Below, piece by piece: positions 27,203 to 35,515 of a stretch of DNA of 64,000 bases. A model generated the notes under the pieces. That model was not told where the DNA came from. It was given only the letters and a program-made list of their open reading frames with translations, and did not search any database. The translations under genes and the position numbers were made by a program. Position 1 is the first letter of the stretch; each line of letters begins with the position of its first letter. This DNA comes from Pseudomonas fluorescens (lineage in GTDB: Bacteria > Pseudomonadota > Gammaproteobacteria > Pseudomonadales > Pseudomonadaceae), in NCBI RefSeq assembly GCF_003732425.1, contig NZ_MOBX01000005.1:293549-357548 (forward strand), read 5' to 3'.

Positions 27203-28069
27203 CTACCGCTGCATACCCCAACGCTTAACCGTCACCCGCTCCAGCGTATCGAACACCAGATTCTCCACCAGCAACCCGATCAGAATCACCACCGCCAACC
27301 CGGCAAACACCTTGTCGGTGTACAGCTCATTGCGATTCTGAAAAATGTACCAACCCAGACCGCCCTTGCCACTGGTCGCACCAAACACCAGTTCCGCCGC
27401 GATCAAGGTGCGCCAGGCAAACGCCCAGCCAATCTTCAGCCCGGCCAGAATCGACGGCAGCGCTGCCGGAATCAAAATGAACAGCACCAGCCGCAGACCT
27501 TTCAAACCATAGTTGCGCCCGGCCATGCGCAGGGTTTCCGAAACGCCGAGAAATCCGGCATAAGTGTTCAACGCCAGTGCCCACAACACTGAATGCACCA
27601 GCACAAAAATCAGGCTGTTCTGCCCCAAGCCAAACCACAGCAACGCCAACGGCAACAGGGCAATCGCCGGCAGCGGATTGAACATCGAGGTCATCGTGCT
27701 CAGCAGATCGCGGCCCAATTGCGTCGACACCGCCAGCGTGGTCAGGGCAAACGCCAAAACGATGCCGATCAGATAACCCTTGATCAGCACCACCAGCGAA
27801 ATCCATACCTTGGCCAATAACTCACCGCTGAGCAGGCCCTCGAACAGCGCCTGGCTGGTCTGCAGGAAACTCGGCAGCATCAAGTCGTTGTTCTGAATCC
27901 GCGCGACCACTTCCCACAGCACCGCCAACACAATCAGGATCAGGCTTTTACGCAGCCAGCCCTGTTGCCACAGCCGCGTGCCGAGGGATAACTCACGCTC
28001 GACCGGCACTGCGGTCAGCGGCTCCAGCACAATCTCGAATTCTTCACGCACAGATGATGATTGGCTCAT
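27203..28069 (-). CDS. ABC transporter permease, TauC/SsuC-like
   Basis: A 288-residue permease from the ATG at 28069, with AGGAGG eight bases upstream. It has six or so membrane segments and an EAA-type cytoplasmic loop (AGRNYGLKGLRLVLFILIP) for contact with the ATPase. The family imports sulfonates, taurine, nitrate or pyrimidine precursors. Beside a TauD/TfdA-type oxygenase, an organosulfur substrate is most likely. It is third in the dioxygenase-ATPase-permease operon, 20 bp after the ATPase gene. Confidence 0.88.
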   Translation of the reverse strand: MSQSSSVREEFEIVLEPLTAVPVERELSLGTRLWQQGWLRKSLILIVLAVLWEVVARIQNNDLMLPSFLQTSQALFEGLLSGELLAKVWISLVVLIKGYLIGIVLAFALTTLAVSTQLGRDLLSTMTSMFNPLPAIALLPLALLWFGLGQNSLIFVLVHSVLWALALNTYAGFLGVSETLRMAGRNYGLKGLRLVLFILIPAALPSILAGLKIGWAFAWRTLIAAELVFGATSGKGGLGWYIFQNRNELYTDKVFAGLAVVILIGLLVENLVFDTLERVTVKRWGMQR

Positions 28070-28089
28070 CGGGTAGTCCTCCTGGCCGC

Positions 28090-28950
28090 TCAATAGGCGA
28101 TGCGAATGTCGTTGAAGTCGTGGCCACGCTCGATTTGCGCCGGCTGACCTTCGTCGAACAGCAGCCGATGAATGCGCCGCGCCGATTCTTGAAACGCCAC
28201 ACCACCCAAGCTGTGCAAGTCGTATTGATGGCTGTGCACTTCGGCGCGCACCCGGCCCGGATGTGGCGACAGCAGCAGAATGCGATTGCCGACCACCAGC
28301 GCTTCTTCAATCGAGTGCGTGACAAACAACAAAGTGAAGCGCACCTCCTCCCAGAGCAGCAGCAATTCTTCCTGCATCTTGCGTCGGGTCAGGGCATCGA
28401 GCGCGGCGAACGGTTCGTCCATCAGCAGGATTTTCGGCTGCATTGCCAACGCCCGGGCAATCGCCACCCGTGCTTTCATACCGCCGGACAAGGTGTGCGG
28501 ATAAGCATCGGCAAACGCCGCGAGGCCGACCTTTTCCAGATAGTGCAGCGCGCGCTCTTCAGCTTCTTTTTTCTTCAGCGTTCGCGAGGCCAGCAGGGGA
28601 AACATCACGTTCTGTTTGACGGTTTTCCACGGTGGCAGTTGATCGAATTCCTGAAACACCACAATCCGGTCCGGCCCCGGCGCGTCGACACGCTGGCCTT
28701 GCAGGCGGATCTCGCCTTCGCACGGTTGAATGAACCCGGCGACCGCTTTGAGCAACGTGGACTTGCCGCAACCGGACGGACCGAGCAGCACGTAGCGATC
28801 GGCCGGATCGATTTCAAAACTGACTTGGTGGGTGGCGCGCACCACACGTTGCGGCGTGCGGTACTCGAGACTGACGTGATCGACCGCCAGCAGCGCGTCG
28901 CTGTGGGCGATCGGGTTGCTGGCCGCGTGGCCTGGCAAGGGAGCGTTCAT
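28090..28950 (-). CDS. ABC transporter ATPase, TauB/SsuB-like
   Basis: A 286-residue ATPase with Walker A GPSGCGKST (about 59-67), Q-loop, signature LSGGMKAR (about 160), Walker B ILLMDEPF and the switch histidine in VTHSIEEAL. This pattern, including the GGMKAR form, is usual for the nitrate/sulfonate/taurine group. The C-terminal 40 residues extend beyond the core. It lies between the dioxygenase gene (22 bp upstream) and the permease gene. Confidence 0.9.
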   Translation of the reverse strand: MNAPLPGHAASNPIAHSDALLAVDHVSLEYRTPQRVVRATHQVSFEIDPADRYVLLGPSGCGKSTLLKAVAGFIQPCEGEIRLQGQRVDAPGPDRIVVFQEFDQLPPWKTVKQNVMFPLLASRTLKKKEAEERALHYLEKVGLAAFADAYPHTLSGGMKARVAIARALAMQPKILLMDEPFAALDALTRRKMQEELLLLWEEVRFTLLFVTHSIEEALVVGNRILLLSPHPGRVRAEVHSHQYDLHSLGGVAFQESARRIHRLLFDEGQPAQIERGHDFNDIRIAY

Positions 28951-28972
28951 GATGTGATCAATCTCCGGCGAA

Positions 28973-29869
28973 TCAGAAAGGCGCGTCGCCCTGAATGGTC
29001 GTGCGATACAGCTTGCGGCGCAGGTGCGCGGGGCAGCCGGCGGCGAGATGGATCAGCGAACGGTTGTCCCAGAACACCAGATCGTGGGGCTGCCACTGAT
29101 GGCGGTAGATGTTCTGCGGCAGCACGCTGTGGGCGTACAGCTCGCTCAGCAATTGCTGGCTCTCGTCCTCCGGCAGACCGACGATGCGCGTGGTGAAACC
29201 TTCGCTGACGAACAGGGCTTTGCGGCCGTTTTCCGGGTGCGTACGCACCACCGGGTGCACCACTTCGGCAACTTGCGCCAGTTGCTCCGGGGTCAGGGTC
29301 GGGCGCCAGTTGCCTTCGAATTTGGTTTCGCTGTAGCGGGCGGTGTAGGAGTGCGCGGCCGATCGACCTTCAACAGCTTTGCGCAACGCCTCGGGCAAGT
29401 TGTCCCAGGCTTTGTGCATATCGGCGAACAACGTGTCGCCGCCCTCGGACGGCAACTCCTGGGCGTGAAGCATCGAGCCGAGGCTAGGCAGCTCTTTATA
29501 GGAGAGGTCGGAATGCCAGAACTTGCCGGCATCGCCGAGGCCGATGTTCTGGCCGTTTTCGACGATGTTGGAAACGATGAGGATTTCCGGATGATTGGCC
29601 AGCAGGAATTGCTTGAGCACATGGATCTGCAACACGCCGAAGCGGCGGCTGAAATCGATCTGTTGCTGCGGGGTGATCTGTTGGTCGCGGAACACCACGA
29701 CGTGGTGATCCAGGTGCGCGCGATGAATGCGTGCAAAGTCCTGATCATTGATCGGCCGGCTGAGGTCGAGGCCGATGATCTCGGCGCCCACGGCACCACT
29801 GAACGGACGAATTTCGAAGGTTTGCGGCGCGGCGGTCGCGGCGCTTGGGGAAGCAGTAGCTGCGGACAT
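28973..29869 (-). CDS. TauD/TfdA-family 2-oxoglutarate dioxygenase
   Basis: A 298-residue Fe(II)/2-oxoglutarate dioxygenase. The iron ligands are visible as HSD in FWHSDLSYKELP (near residue 118) and the distal histidine in WDNRSLIHLA (near residue 273); the 2-oxoglutarate-binding arginine is in KLYRTTIQGD near the C-terminus. HPVVRTHPENGRKALFVSEG is strongly TauD-like. TauD frees sulfite from taurine; relatives such as AtsK act on alkyl sulfates, so the substrate is left open. First gene of the operon; no binding-protein gene lies upstream. Confidence 0.9.
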   Translation of the reverse strand: MSAATASPSAATAAPQTFEIRPFSGAVGAEIIGLDLSRPINDQDFARIHRAHLDHHVVVFRDQQITPQQQIDFSRRFGVLQIHVLKQFLLANHPEILIVSNIVENGQNIGLGDAGKFWHSDLSYKELPSLGSMLHAQELPSEGGDTLFADMHKAWDNLPEALRKAVEGRSAAHSYTARYSETKFEGNWRPTLTPEQLAQVAEVVHPVVRTHPENGRKALFVSEGFTTRIVGLPEDESQQLLSELYAHSVLPQNIYRHQWQPHDLVFWDNRSLIHLAAGCPAHLRRKLYRTTIQGDAPF

Positions 29870-29994
29870 CTTTCAATCTCCCACGCACGGCGCGCTCACG
29901 GGCGCGCTCGTCGATCAGACACTCACGCTGGATTGCGTGTTGGTTCAGGTCGTGCGGCGCGCCGATTGGTCGGCAGGTACGCAGGGAGATGACT

Positions 29995-30006
29995 TTATAG
30001 CTATAA
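29995..30006. promoter_or_regulatory. Palindrome in the promoter region of the dioxygenase operon
   Basis: The gap 29870-30256 holds no gene. Its middle is AT-rich and contains the perfect palindrome TTATAGCTATAA about 130 bp upstream of the dioxygenase start, and 19 bp further on CGTTA-ATGAA-TAACG, a second dyad. These could be sites for a sulfur-starvation regulator such as CysB or a relative. This is inference from position. Confidence 0.35.
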
Positions 30007-30123
30007 GAATTGGAAATTAAATACCGTTAATGAATAACGATATGGCGAATGGTGAGGAATGGACTGGATGGTGAGTGACGGTTTTTGTCACTTCTTGACA
30101 GGGATGTGGTGTTCCCGCTGACG

Positions 30124-30222
30124 CCTTCGCGAGCAGGCTCGCTCCCACAGGGGTTCGTTGGTGAACACAACATGAGTGTTTAACAAAGATCCAATGTGGG
30201 AGCGAGCTTGCTCCGGGCGGCG
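30124..30222. repeat. REPIN-like palindrome, copy 5 (one arm decayed)
   Basis: The left arm is intact (CCTTCGCGAGCAGGCTCGCT). The right arm starts as TGTGGGAGCGAGCTTGCTCC and then diverges. It lies between the dioxygenase promoter region and the end of lapC. Confidence 0.8.
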
Positions 30223-30256
30223 ATCCGACGAAGAGGCCGGCAGCCGCGCTGAAGAT

Positions 30257-31624
30257 CTAGCGCTCGTGCAAAGCCTCTGCTCGCGCACGGATGATCGGTT
30301 TGAGCAGATAACTCAACACCGACTTCTTGCCGGTAATGATGTCCACCGACGCCACCATCCCCGGGATGATCAGCAACGGTTTTTCATCCGTACCCAAGTG
30401 GCTGCGCTCAGTGCGCACCTTGATGATGTAGTAGGTGGTTTTCTTGTCTTCGTCGGTGATGGTGTCGGCGCCGATCTGCTCAAGCTTGGCTTTGAGCCCG
30501 CCGTAGATGGTGTAGTCGTACGCGGTGAACTTGACGATCGCTTCCTGCCCCGGATGCAGGAAGGCAATGTCCTGCGGACGGATCTTGGCTTCGACCAGCA
30601 AGGTGTCATCCAGCGGTACGATTTCGACCATGTCGCTGCCCGGCTGGATCACGCCGCCGATGGTGTTGACCAGCAACTTGTTGACGATGCCGCGCACCGG
30701 CGATGTCACCAGCGTCCGGCTGACGCGGTCTTCCAGCGCCTTGCCGGTGGCCTGGGCCTTGTTCAGGTCGGTGCGCGCTTCGTTGAGTTGGGTCAGCGCT
30801 TCACTGCGGAATTTGCCACGGGTTTCATCAATCTTGCGCTGCACTTCCTTGATCGCCGATTCGGCGCGCGGGATGGCCAGCGTGGTGGCGTCGAGCTGAC
30901 CGCGGGTTTCCACCTCGGCACGCTTGAGGCGCAAGACTTCCACCGGGGAAACCGCGCCCTGCGCCACCAGCGGCTCGGACATGTTGATTTCCTGGCGTTG
31001 CAGGCCCAGTTGCTGACGGTACTGCGCCTGCTTGGAGCTGAATTCGCGCAGCTCTTGCTGACGCTGGATCAACTGCTCCTGCAAACCACCGATCTCGTCG
31101 TGCAGTTGCTGACGGCGGCTGATGTATAGCGACTCTTCGCTTTTTGCCTGGCCCGGCACGGCTTTGAGCACGTCCTCGGGGAAATTCAGCGGACGGTCGT
31201 CGACCTCGGCGCTGAGGCGCTCGACGCGCAGGAGCATCGACAGGCGATCGGCCTCGGTTTCGCCGACGTTGGAAGCAAATCGCGTGTCGTCGAGGCGAAT
31301 CAGCGGTGCGCCGGCTTCGACAATCTGGCCTTCCTTGACGAACAGCTCGGAGATGATGCCGCCTTCGAGGTTCTGGATTTTCTGGATCTTCGACGACGGA
31401 ATTGCCTTGCCGTCGCCCTTGGTCACTTCGTCGATCACGGCAAAGTTGGCCCACAGCAGCAGGAAGATGAAGAAGGCGATGATCGCCCAGATGGTCAGGC
31501 GCACGACGCGCGGGGCGTCTTCGATCAGCGCTTTGTTGACCTCCGGCAGCGGCTGGCCCTGCAGCGAGGCAGAGCCTTTGAAGTAGCGACGGATCGAATC
31601 CTTGAAACCCGACTTAAGCAACAC
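30257..31624 (-). CDS. lapC: LapC, type I secretion membrane fusion protein
   Basis: A 455-residue HlyD-family adaptor. One membrane segment lies at about residues 43-63, followed by the lipoyl-like motif SSKIQKIQNLEGGIISELFV, a long coiled-coil region (about 130-300) and a C-terminal beta domain with VSPVRGIVNKL-type sequence and PGMVASVDIITGKKSVLSYL, the standard end of type I secretion adaptors. Its start overlaps the lapB stop by 11 bp. With LapB and LapE it exports LapA. Confidence 0.95.
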   Translation of the reverse strand: MLLKSGFKDSIRRYFKGSASLQGQPLPEVNKALIEDAPRVVRLTIWAIIAFFIFLLLWANFAVIDEVTKGDGKAIPSSKIQKIQNLEGGIISELFVKEGQIVEAGAPLIRLDDTRFASNVGETEADRLSMLLRVERLSAEVDDRPLNFPEDVLKAVPGQAKSEESLYISRRQQLHDEIGGLQEQLIQRQQELREFSSKQAQYRQQLGLQRQEINMSEPLVAQGAVSPVEVLRLKRAEVETRGQLDATTLAIPRAESAIKEVQRKIDETRGKFRSEALTQLNEARTDLNKAQATGKALEDRVSRTLVTSPVRGIVNKLLVNTIGGVIQPGSDMVEIVPLDDTLLVEAKIRPQDIAFLHPGQEAIVKFTAYDYTIYGGLKAKLEQIGADTITDEDKKTTYYIIKVRTERSHLGTDEKPLLIIPGMVASVDIITGKKSVLSYLLKPIIRARAEALHER

Positions 31625-33779
31625 TGATCTGCCCCTTCTTCAACGCTTCCATCACGGCGGCTTTCGGGCCATCGGCGAGAATCTGCCCACGGTCGACCAC
31701 CAGCAGGCGATCCACCAGCGACAGCAGCGACGCCCGGTGCGTCACCAGCACCACGGTCTTGTTTTCAATCACCGCCGCGAGGCGTTGCTTGAGGCGTTCT
31801 TCACCGGTGTTGTCCATGGCGCTGGTCGGCTCGTCCATCAACAGGATCGGCGGATTGAGCAACAGCGCCCGGGCCAGTGCAACGTTCTGCCGTTGACCAC
31901 CGGAAAGGTTCTGCCCGCGTTCGCCGACTTGCAGCTCATAACCTTGCGGGTGCAGACGGGCGAATTCGTGGACGCCGGCCAGTTCGGCCGCCTGCAGGAC
32001 CAACTCGTCTTCGACATAACGCGCGCCGGAGACGAGGTTGTCACGCAGGGTGCCGGCCAGCAGTTGAATGTCTTGCGGCACGTAGCCGATGTTGTAGCGC
32101 AGTTCGCTGACGTCGATCTGGCGGATATCCACACCGTCCACCAGCAACGCACCGTCGTCCGGTTGATACAGGCCGACCAGCAGTTTCGCCAGCGAACTCT
32201 TGCCCGAGCCGCTGCGGCCGATGATGCCGATCTTCTCGCCGGGACGGATCACCAGGTTGATGTTCTTCAGCGCCGGGTTCTGTTGTTCCGGGTAGGTGAA
32301 GTTCAGCTGGCGGCACTCGATGGCGCCTTGCAAAACCTTGCGGCTGAGCGGACGCTCTTCGAAATTGCGCTCTTGCGGCAACTCCATCATCTGGTCGACC
32401 GAGGTCATGGTCACCCGCGCCTGCTGGTAACGCGTCAATAGACCGGACAGCGAGGCCAACGGGCTGAGGGCGCGGCCGCTGAGCATATAGCAGGCAATCA
32501 GACCGCCCATGCTCAGGTTGCCGGCGATGATCTGGTAGACGCCGAAGACGATCATGATCACCCCGGCCAGTTGCTGAATCAGCAGGGTGATGTTCATCGC
32601 CAGACCGGAGAGCATTTTCACTCGCAGCTCGAGGCGGCTGAGGGTGCCGATGGTCTGTTCCCACTGATACTGGCGTTCGCTTTCGGCGTTGTTGACCTTC
32701 ACCGCGTCGAGGCCGGCGAGGGTTTCGATCAGGCTCGACTGGCGCTCGGCACCGAGGGCCATGGTGCGCTCCATGGTCGCCACCAGCGGTTTCTGCAACG
32801 CGTAGCCGATCAGCAAGGCAATCGGGAAGGCCAACACCGGAATCCACACCAGATGCCCGCCGAGAATGGCGATGACGATAAAGATGAGGATGGTGAACGG
32901 CAGGTCGATCAGGCTGGTCAGGGTCAGCGAGGCGAGGAAGTCGCGCAGGCTCTGAAACTCATGGATGTTCTGCGCAAAACTGCCGACCCGCGCCGGGCGG
33001 TATTTCATCGCCATGCCGACGATGCGCTCGAACAGCGTCGCGGAGATGATCAGGTCGGTTTTCTTCCCGGCCAGGTCCAGGCACAGGCTGCGCAGGCTCT
33101 TGAGGATCAGGTCGAAGATGTAAGCGCCGGTGATACCCAGCGCCAGCACCCACAGGGTCGCTTCGGCCTGGTTCGGTACCACGCGGTCGTAGACGTTCAT
33201 CACGAACAGCGGCGCGGCCATGGCGATGATGTTGATCAGGAAACTGGCGGCAATCGCATCGGCGTACAGCCAGCGCGAGCGCTTGAGGGTGTCACGGAAC
33301 CACGAGCGTGCACGCGGAATCAGCGTGCCGTGGTTAACGTCGAATTTGTGTTGCGGCTGGGCGAAGAAGACTTTGCCGGTGTAGTCGTCGGCGAGCAATT
33401 CGCGACTGACGACGGACTCGCCGCCGTCGGTTTCGCTGAGCAACACCCGGGCTTCGTTGTCACCCTGCCAGCCGAGCAGGACGGCACTGCGGCCATCCTT
33501 GAGCAGCAACAGCGCCGGCATGGCGATCGCCGGAATTTCTTCCAGTTTGCGCTGCAGCACGCGACCTTGCAGGCCGGCGCGAGCCGCCGCGCGGGGCAGC
33601 AACTCGACACTCAGGCGTTGTTTGGGCAGCGGCAGGCCGGTGGTCAGCATCGCCGCGCTGGCAGGCTTCTGGTGCAGCATGCAAAGGGCGAGCAGACCGT
33701 CCAGTAACGGATCGTCGTGCAACGCGCGTGGATCATGACTGAGTTGAACTCGACTGACTTCTGATTCCACGCTCGACAC
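31614..33779 (-). CDS. lapB: LapB, type I secretion ABC transporter
   Basis: A 721-residue transporter. Residues 1-150 are a C39 peptidase-like domain that appears catalytically dead: the expected active-site cysteine and histidine pattern is not seen, which fits exporters of RTX adhesins that keep their N-terminus. Six membrane helices lie at about 170-430. The ATPase has Walker A GRSGSGKSS (about 520), signature LSGGQRQ (about 625) and Walker B ILLMDEPT (about 643). It lies 25 bp after lapE. Confidence 0.95.
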   Translation of the reverse strand: MSSVESEVSRVQLSHDPRALHDDPLLDGLLALCMLHQKPASAAMLTTGLPLPKQRLSVELLPRAAARAGLQGRVLQRKLEEIPAIAMPALLLLKDGRSAVLLGWQGDNEARVLLSETDGGESVVSRELLADDYTGKVFFAQPQHKFDVNHGTLIPRARSWFRDTLKRSRWLYADAIAASFLINIIAMAAPLFVMNVYDRVVPNQAEATLWVLALGITGAYIFDLILKSLRSLCLDLAGKKTDLIISATLFERIVGMAMKYRPARVGSFAQNIHEFQSLRDFLASLTLTSLIDLPFTILIFIVIAILGGHLVWIPVLAFPIALLIGYALQKPLVATMERTMALGAERQSSLIETLAGLDAVKVNNAESERQYQWEQTIGTLSRLELRVKMLSGLAMNITLLIQQLAGVIMIVFGVYQIIAGNLSMGGLIACYMLSGRALSPLASLSGLLTRYQQARVTMTSVDQMMELPQERNFEERPLSRKVLQGAIECRQLNFTYPEQQNPALKNINLVIRPGEKIGIIGRSGSGKSSLAKLLVGLYQPDDGALLVDGVDIRQIDVSELRYNIGYVPQDIQLLAGTLRDNLVSGARYVEDELVLQAAELAGVHEFARLHPQGYELQVGERGQNLSGGQRQNVALARALLLNPPILLMDEPTSAMDNTGEERLKQRLAAVIENKTVVLVTHRASLLSLVDRLLVVDRGQILADGPKAAVMEALKKGQISVA

Positions 33780-33804
33780 TCTTTGACAGTTGAAAAGGGA
33801 TAAC

Positions 33805-35154
33805 TCAATTCATCCCAGGCAGCTGGACCTTGGGCTTCACGTCGTTCTGCACAACGGATGCCAATGGTGCGACCACTCCCTGGCTTCTGAGCAACTCGCC
33901 CATGGTCGCCTTGATTCGGTACTGAGTAAATAACTGAATGTTTTTGATTTCCGCCAGACGCCGCGAAGCGGTGAACAACTCGTTTTCGCTGTCGAGCAAA
34001 TCGAGCAGAGTGCGCTCGCCGAGGCTGAACTGACGCTGGTAAGCGGTGCGCACCGAGGTGCTGTGGTCGACGTACTGCTGAGCGATCGGCACCTGCGCGT
34101 TAGCGTTGTTCAGGGCGTTCCAGGCCAGGCCCAGTTCTTCGTTCAACTGACGCAGGGCGTTGTTGCGGATGTCCAGCGCCTGGTTCGACAGGTACGACTT
34201 GGATTCCAGATCGGCCTTGTTGCTGCCACCGGAATAAAGGTTGAAGCGCATGCGCAGCATCGCTTGCCATTCGTTGTTGTGACCGTTCTGGCCGTCGAGG
34301 TCGTTGTCGGCGGTGCGGCCCAGTTCGGCGTCGAAACGTGGGTAAAAGGTCGATTTGGCGGTTTCGTACTGTTTCTCGGCAGCGGCGATGTCGGACTCGG
34401 CCGAGCGCAGGATCGGGCTGTTTTCCAGCATCTGCTGGCGCGCCTCATTGAGGTTGGCCGGCATCATCGCCATGAACGGCGCCGGACGCTCCAGTTGATC
34501 AGGCATCTGGCCGACGGCGCTGAGGAAGTTGGTTTCCGAGTCGGCCAGATTGGTCTGCTCGGTGATCAGGTTGTTGCGGGCCTGGGCCATCCGCGCCTCC
34601 GCCTGATCGAGGTCGGCACCGCTGCCGACGCCGCGCTGGGTGCGCAACTGGATCTGGTCGTAGATGCGCTGGTGGCTCTTGAGGTTTTCCTCGGCCAGGC
34701 GCACGAATTCGCGGCGGGTCAGCACGTCCAGATACACCTGGGCGACGGTCAGCGCAGTGCGCTCGGAGGTGCCCAGCAACGAGTACGCACGGGAGTTAAC
34801 GGTGGCTTGTTGACGCCCGACTTCGCTGGACGTCGCAAAACCGTCGAAGACCATTTGCGAGAGACGTAAACTTGACTCGCTGCGGTTCAGGGTTTCGTAG
34901 TGGTTACCGGAATTGGCGCGGGTGGTGACGCTGTCGGTACCTTCACGACCATAACCGCCGAGCAGATCGACCTTCGGCAGGTATCCACCTTTCGCCGCTC
35001 TTAACTGATAATCCGCAGCCAAACGACTGTTGACCCCTGCCTGGATTTCCGGATGGACATCCAGTGCCTGCTGCATGGCTTCTGGTAAGGATTGTGCTTG
35101 TACAAAAGAGGCGGCGAGAGCGAAGGGTACGGCGAAAAGCAAGGGCGAACGCAT
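33805..35154 (-). CDS. lapE: LapE, TolC-like outer-membrane channel
   Basis: A 449-residue TolC-family protein from the ATG at 35154, where a clear signal peptide starts (MRSPLLFAVPFALAASFVQA); upstream in-frame codons look non-coding. Two homologous helical halves are visible, with SLPEAMQQALDVHPEIQAG at the start and the TolC-type LDLLDSENELFTASRRLAE near residue 370. It is the first gene of lapEBC, divergent from lapA. In P. fluorescens Pf0-1 LapE also holds LapA in the outer membrane through its retention module. Confidence 0.93.
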   Translation of the reverse strand: MRSPLLFAVPFALAASFVQAQSLPEAMQQALDVHPEIQAGVNSRLAADYQLRAAKGGYLPKVDLLGGYGREGTDSVTTRANSGNHYETLNRSESSLRLSQMVFDGFATSSEVGRQQATVNSRAYSLLGTSERTALTVAQVYLDVLTRREFVRLAEENLKSHQRIYDQIQLRTQRGVGSGADLDQAEARMAQARNNLITEQTNLADSETNFLSAVGQMPDQLERPAPFMAMMPANLNEARQQMLENSPILRSAESDIAAAEKQYETAKSTFYPRFDAELGRTADNDLDGQNGHNNEWQAMLRMRFNLYSGGSNKADLESKSYLSNQALDIRNNALRQLNEELGLAWNALNNANAQVPIAQQYVDHSTSVRTAYQRQFSLGERTLLDLLDSENELFTASRRLAEIKNIQLFTQYRIKATMGELLRSQGVVAPLASVVQNDVKPKVQLPGMN

Positions 35155-35515
35155 GATAGGAATTTCCCAGAACTTCTTGTCTTGAATCACAGCAAAACGT
35201 GGCGCTGCGTCGGATGATGGCAACCAGATTGACCGTATGTCGGAAAGTTCAAAATAGGAACTGGATCACACGCTGAAGGACAGGTCGCCGCGGAAATATC
35301 AATGTGACATTAGTGGGACGATTGTTTAGGATGGCACCCAGAAGGTCAATAGTTTGGCATAAAGTTAATAGCGAAAGAATATAGCCAAATTATTGACGAA
35401 ATAACGCGTCAAACTTGATTCGCAAATTTTAAAAGTACGACCAGACTGAGTCGGCGCCATAAAGCCATCAGGTCTATGGAAGTCAACTGAACGTGACACC
35501 CCCGGAGAGTCTTCA
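35155..35515. promoter_or_regulatory. Divergent lapE/lapA intergenic region
   Basis: 361 bp without a convincing gene, clearly more AT-rich than its surroundings between about 35300 and 35430. It must carry the promoters of lapA and lapEBC. I cannot assign -35/-10 boxes with confidence. The lapA start has CCGGAGAG about eight bases upstream. Confidence 0.6.
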
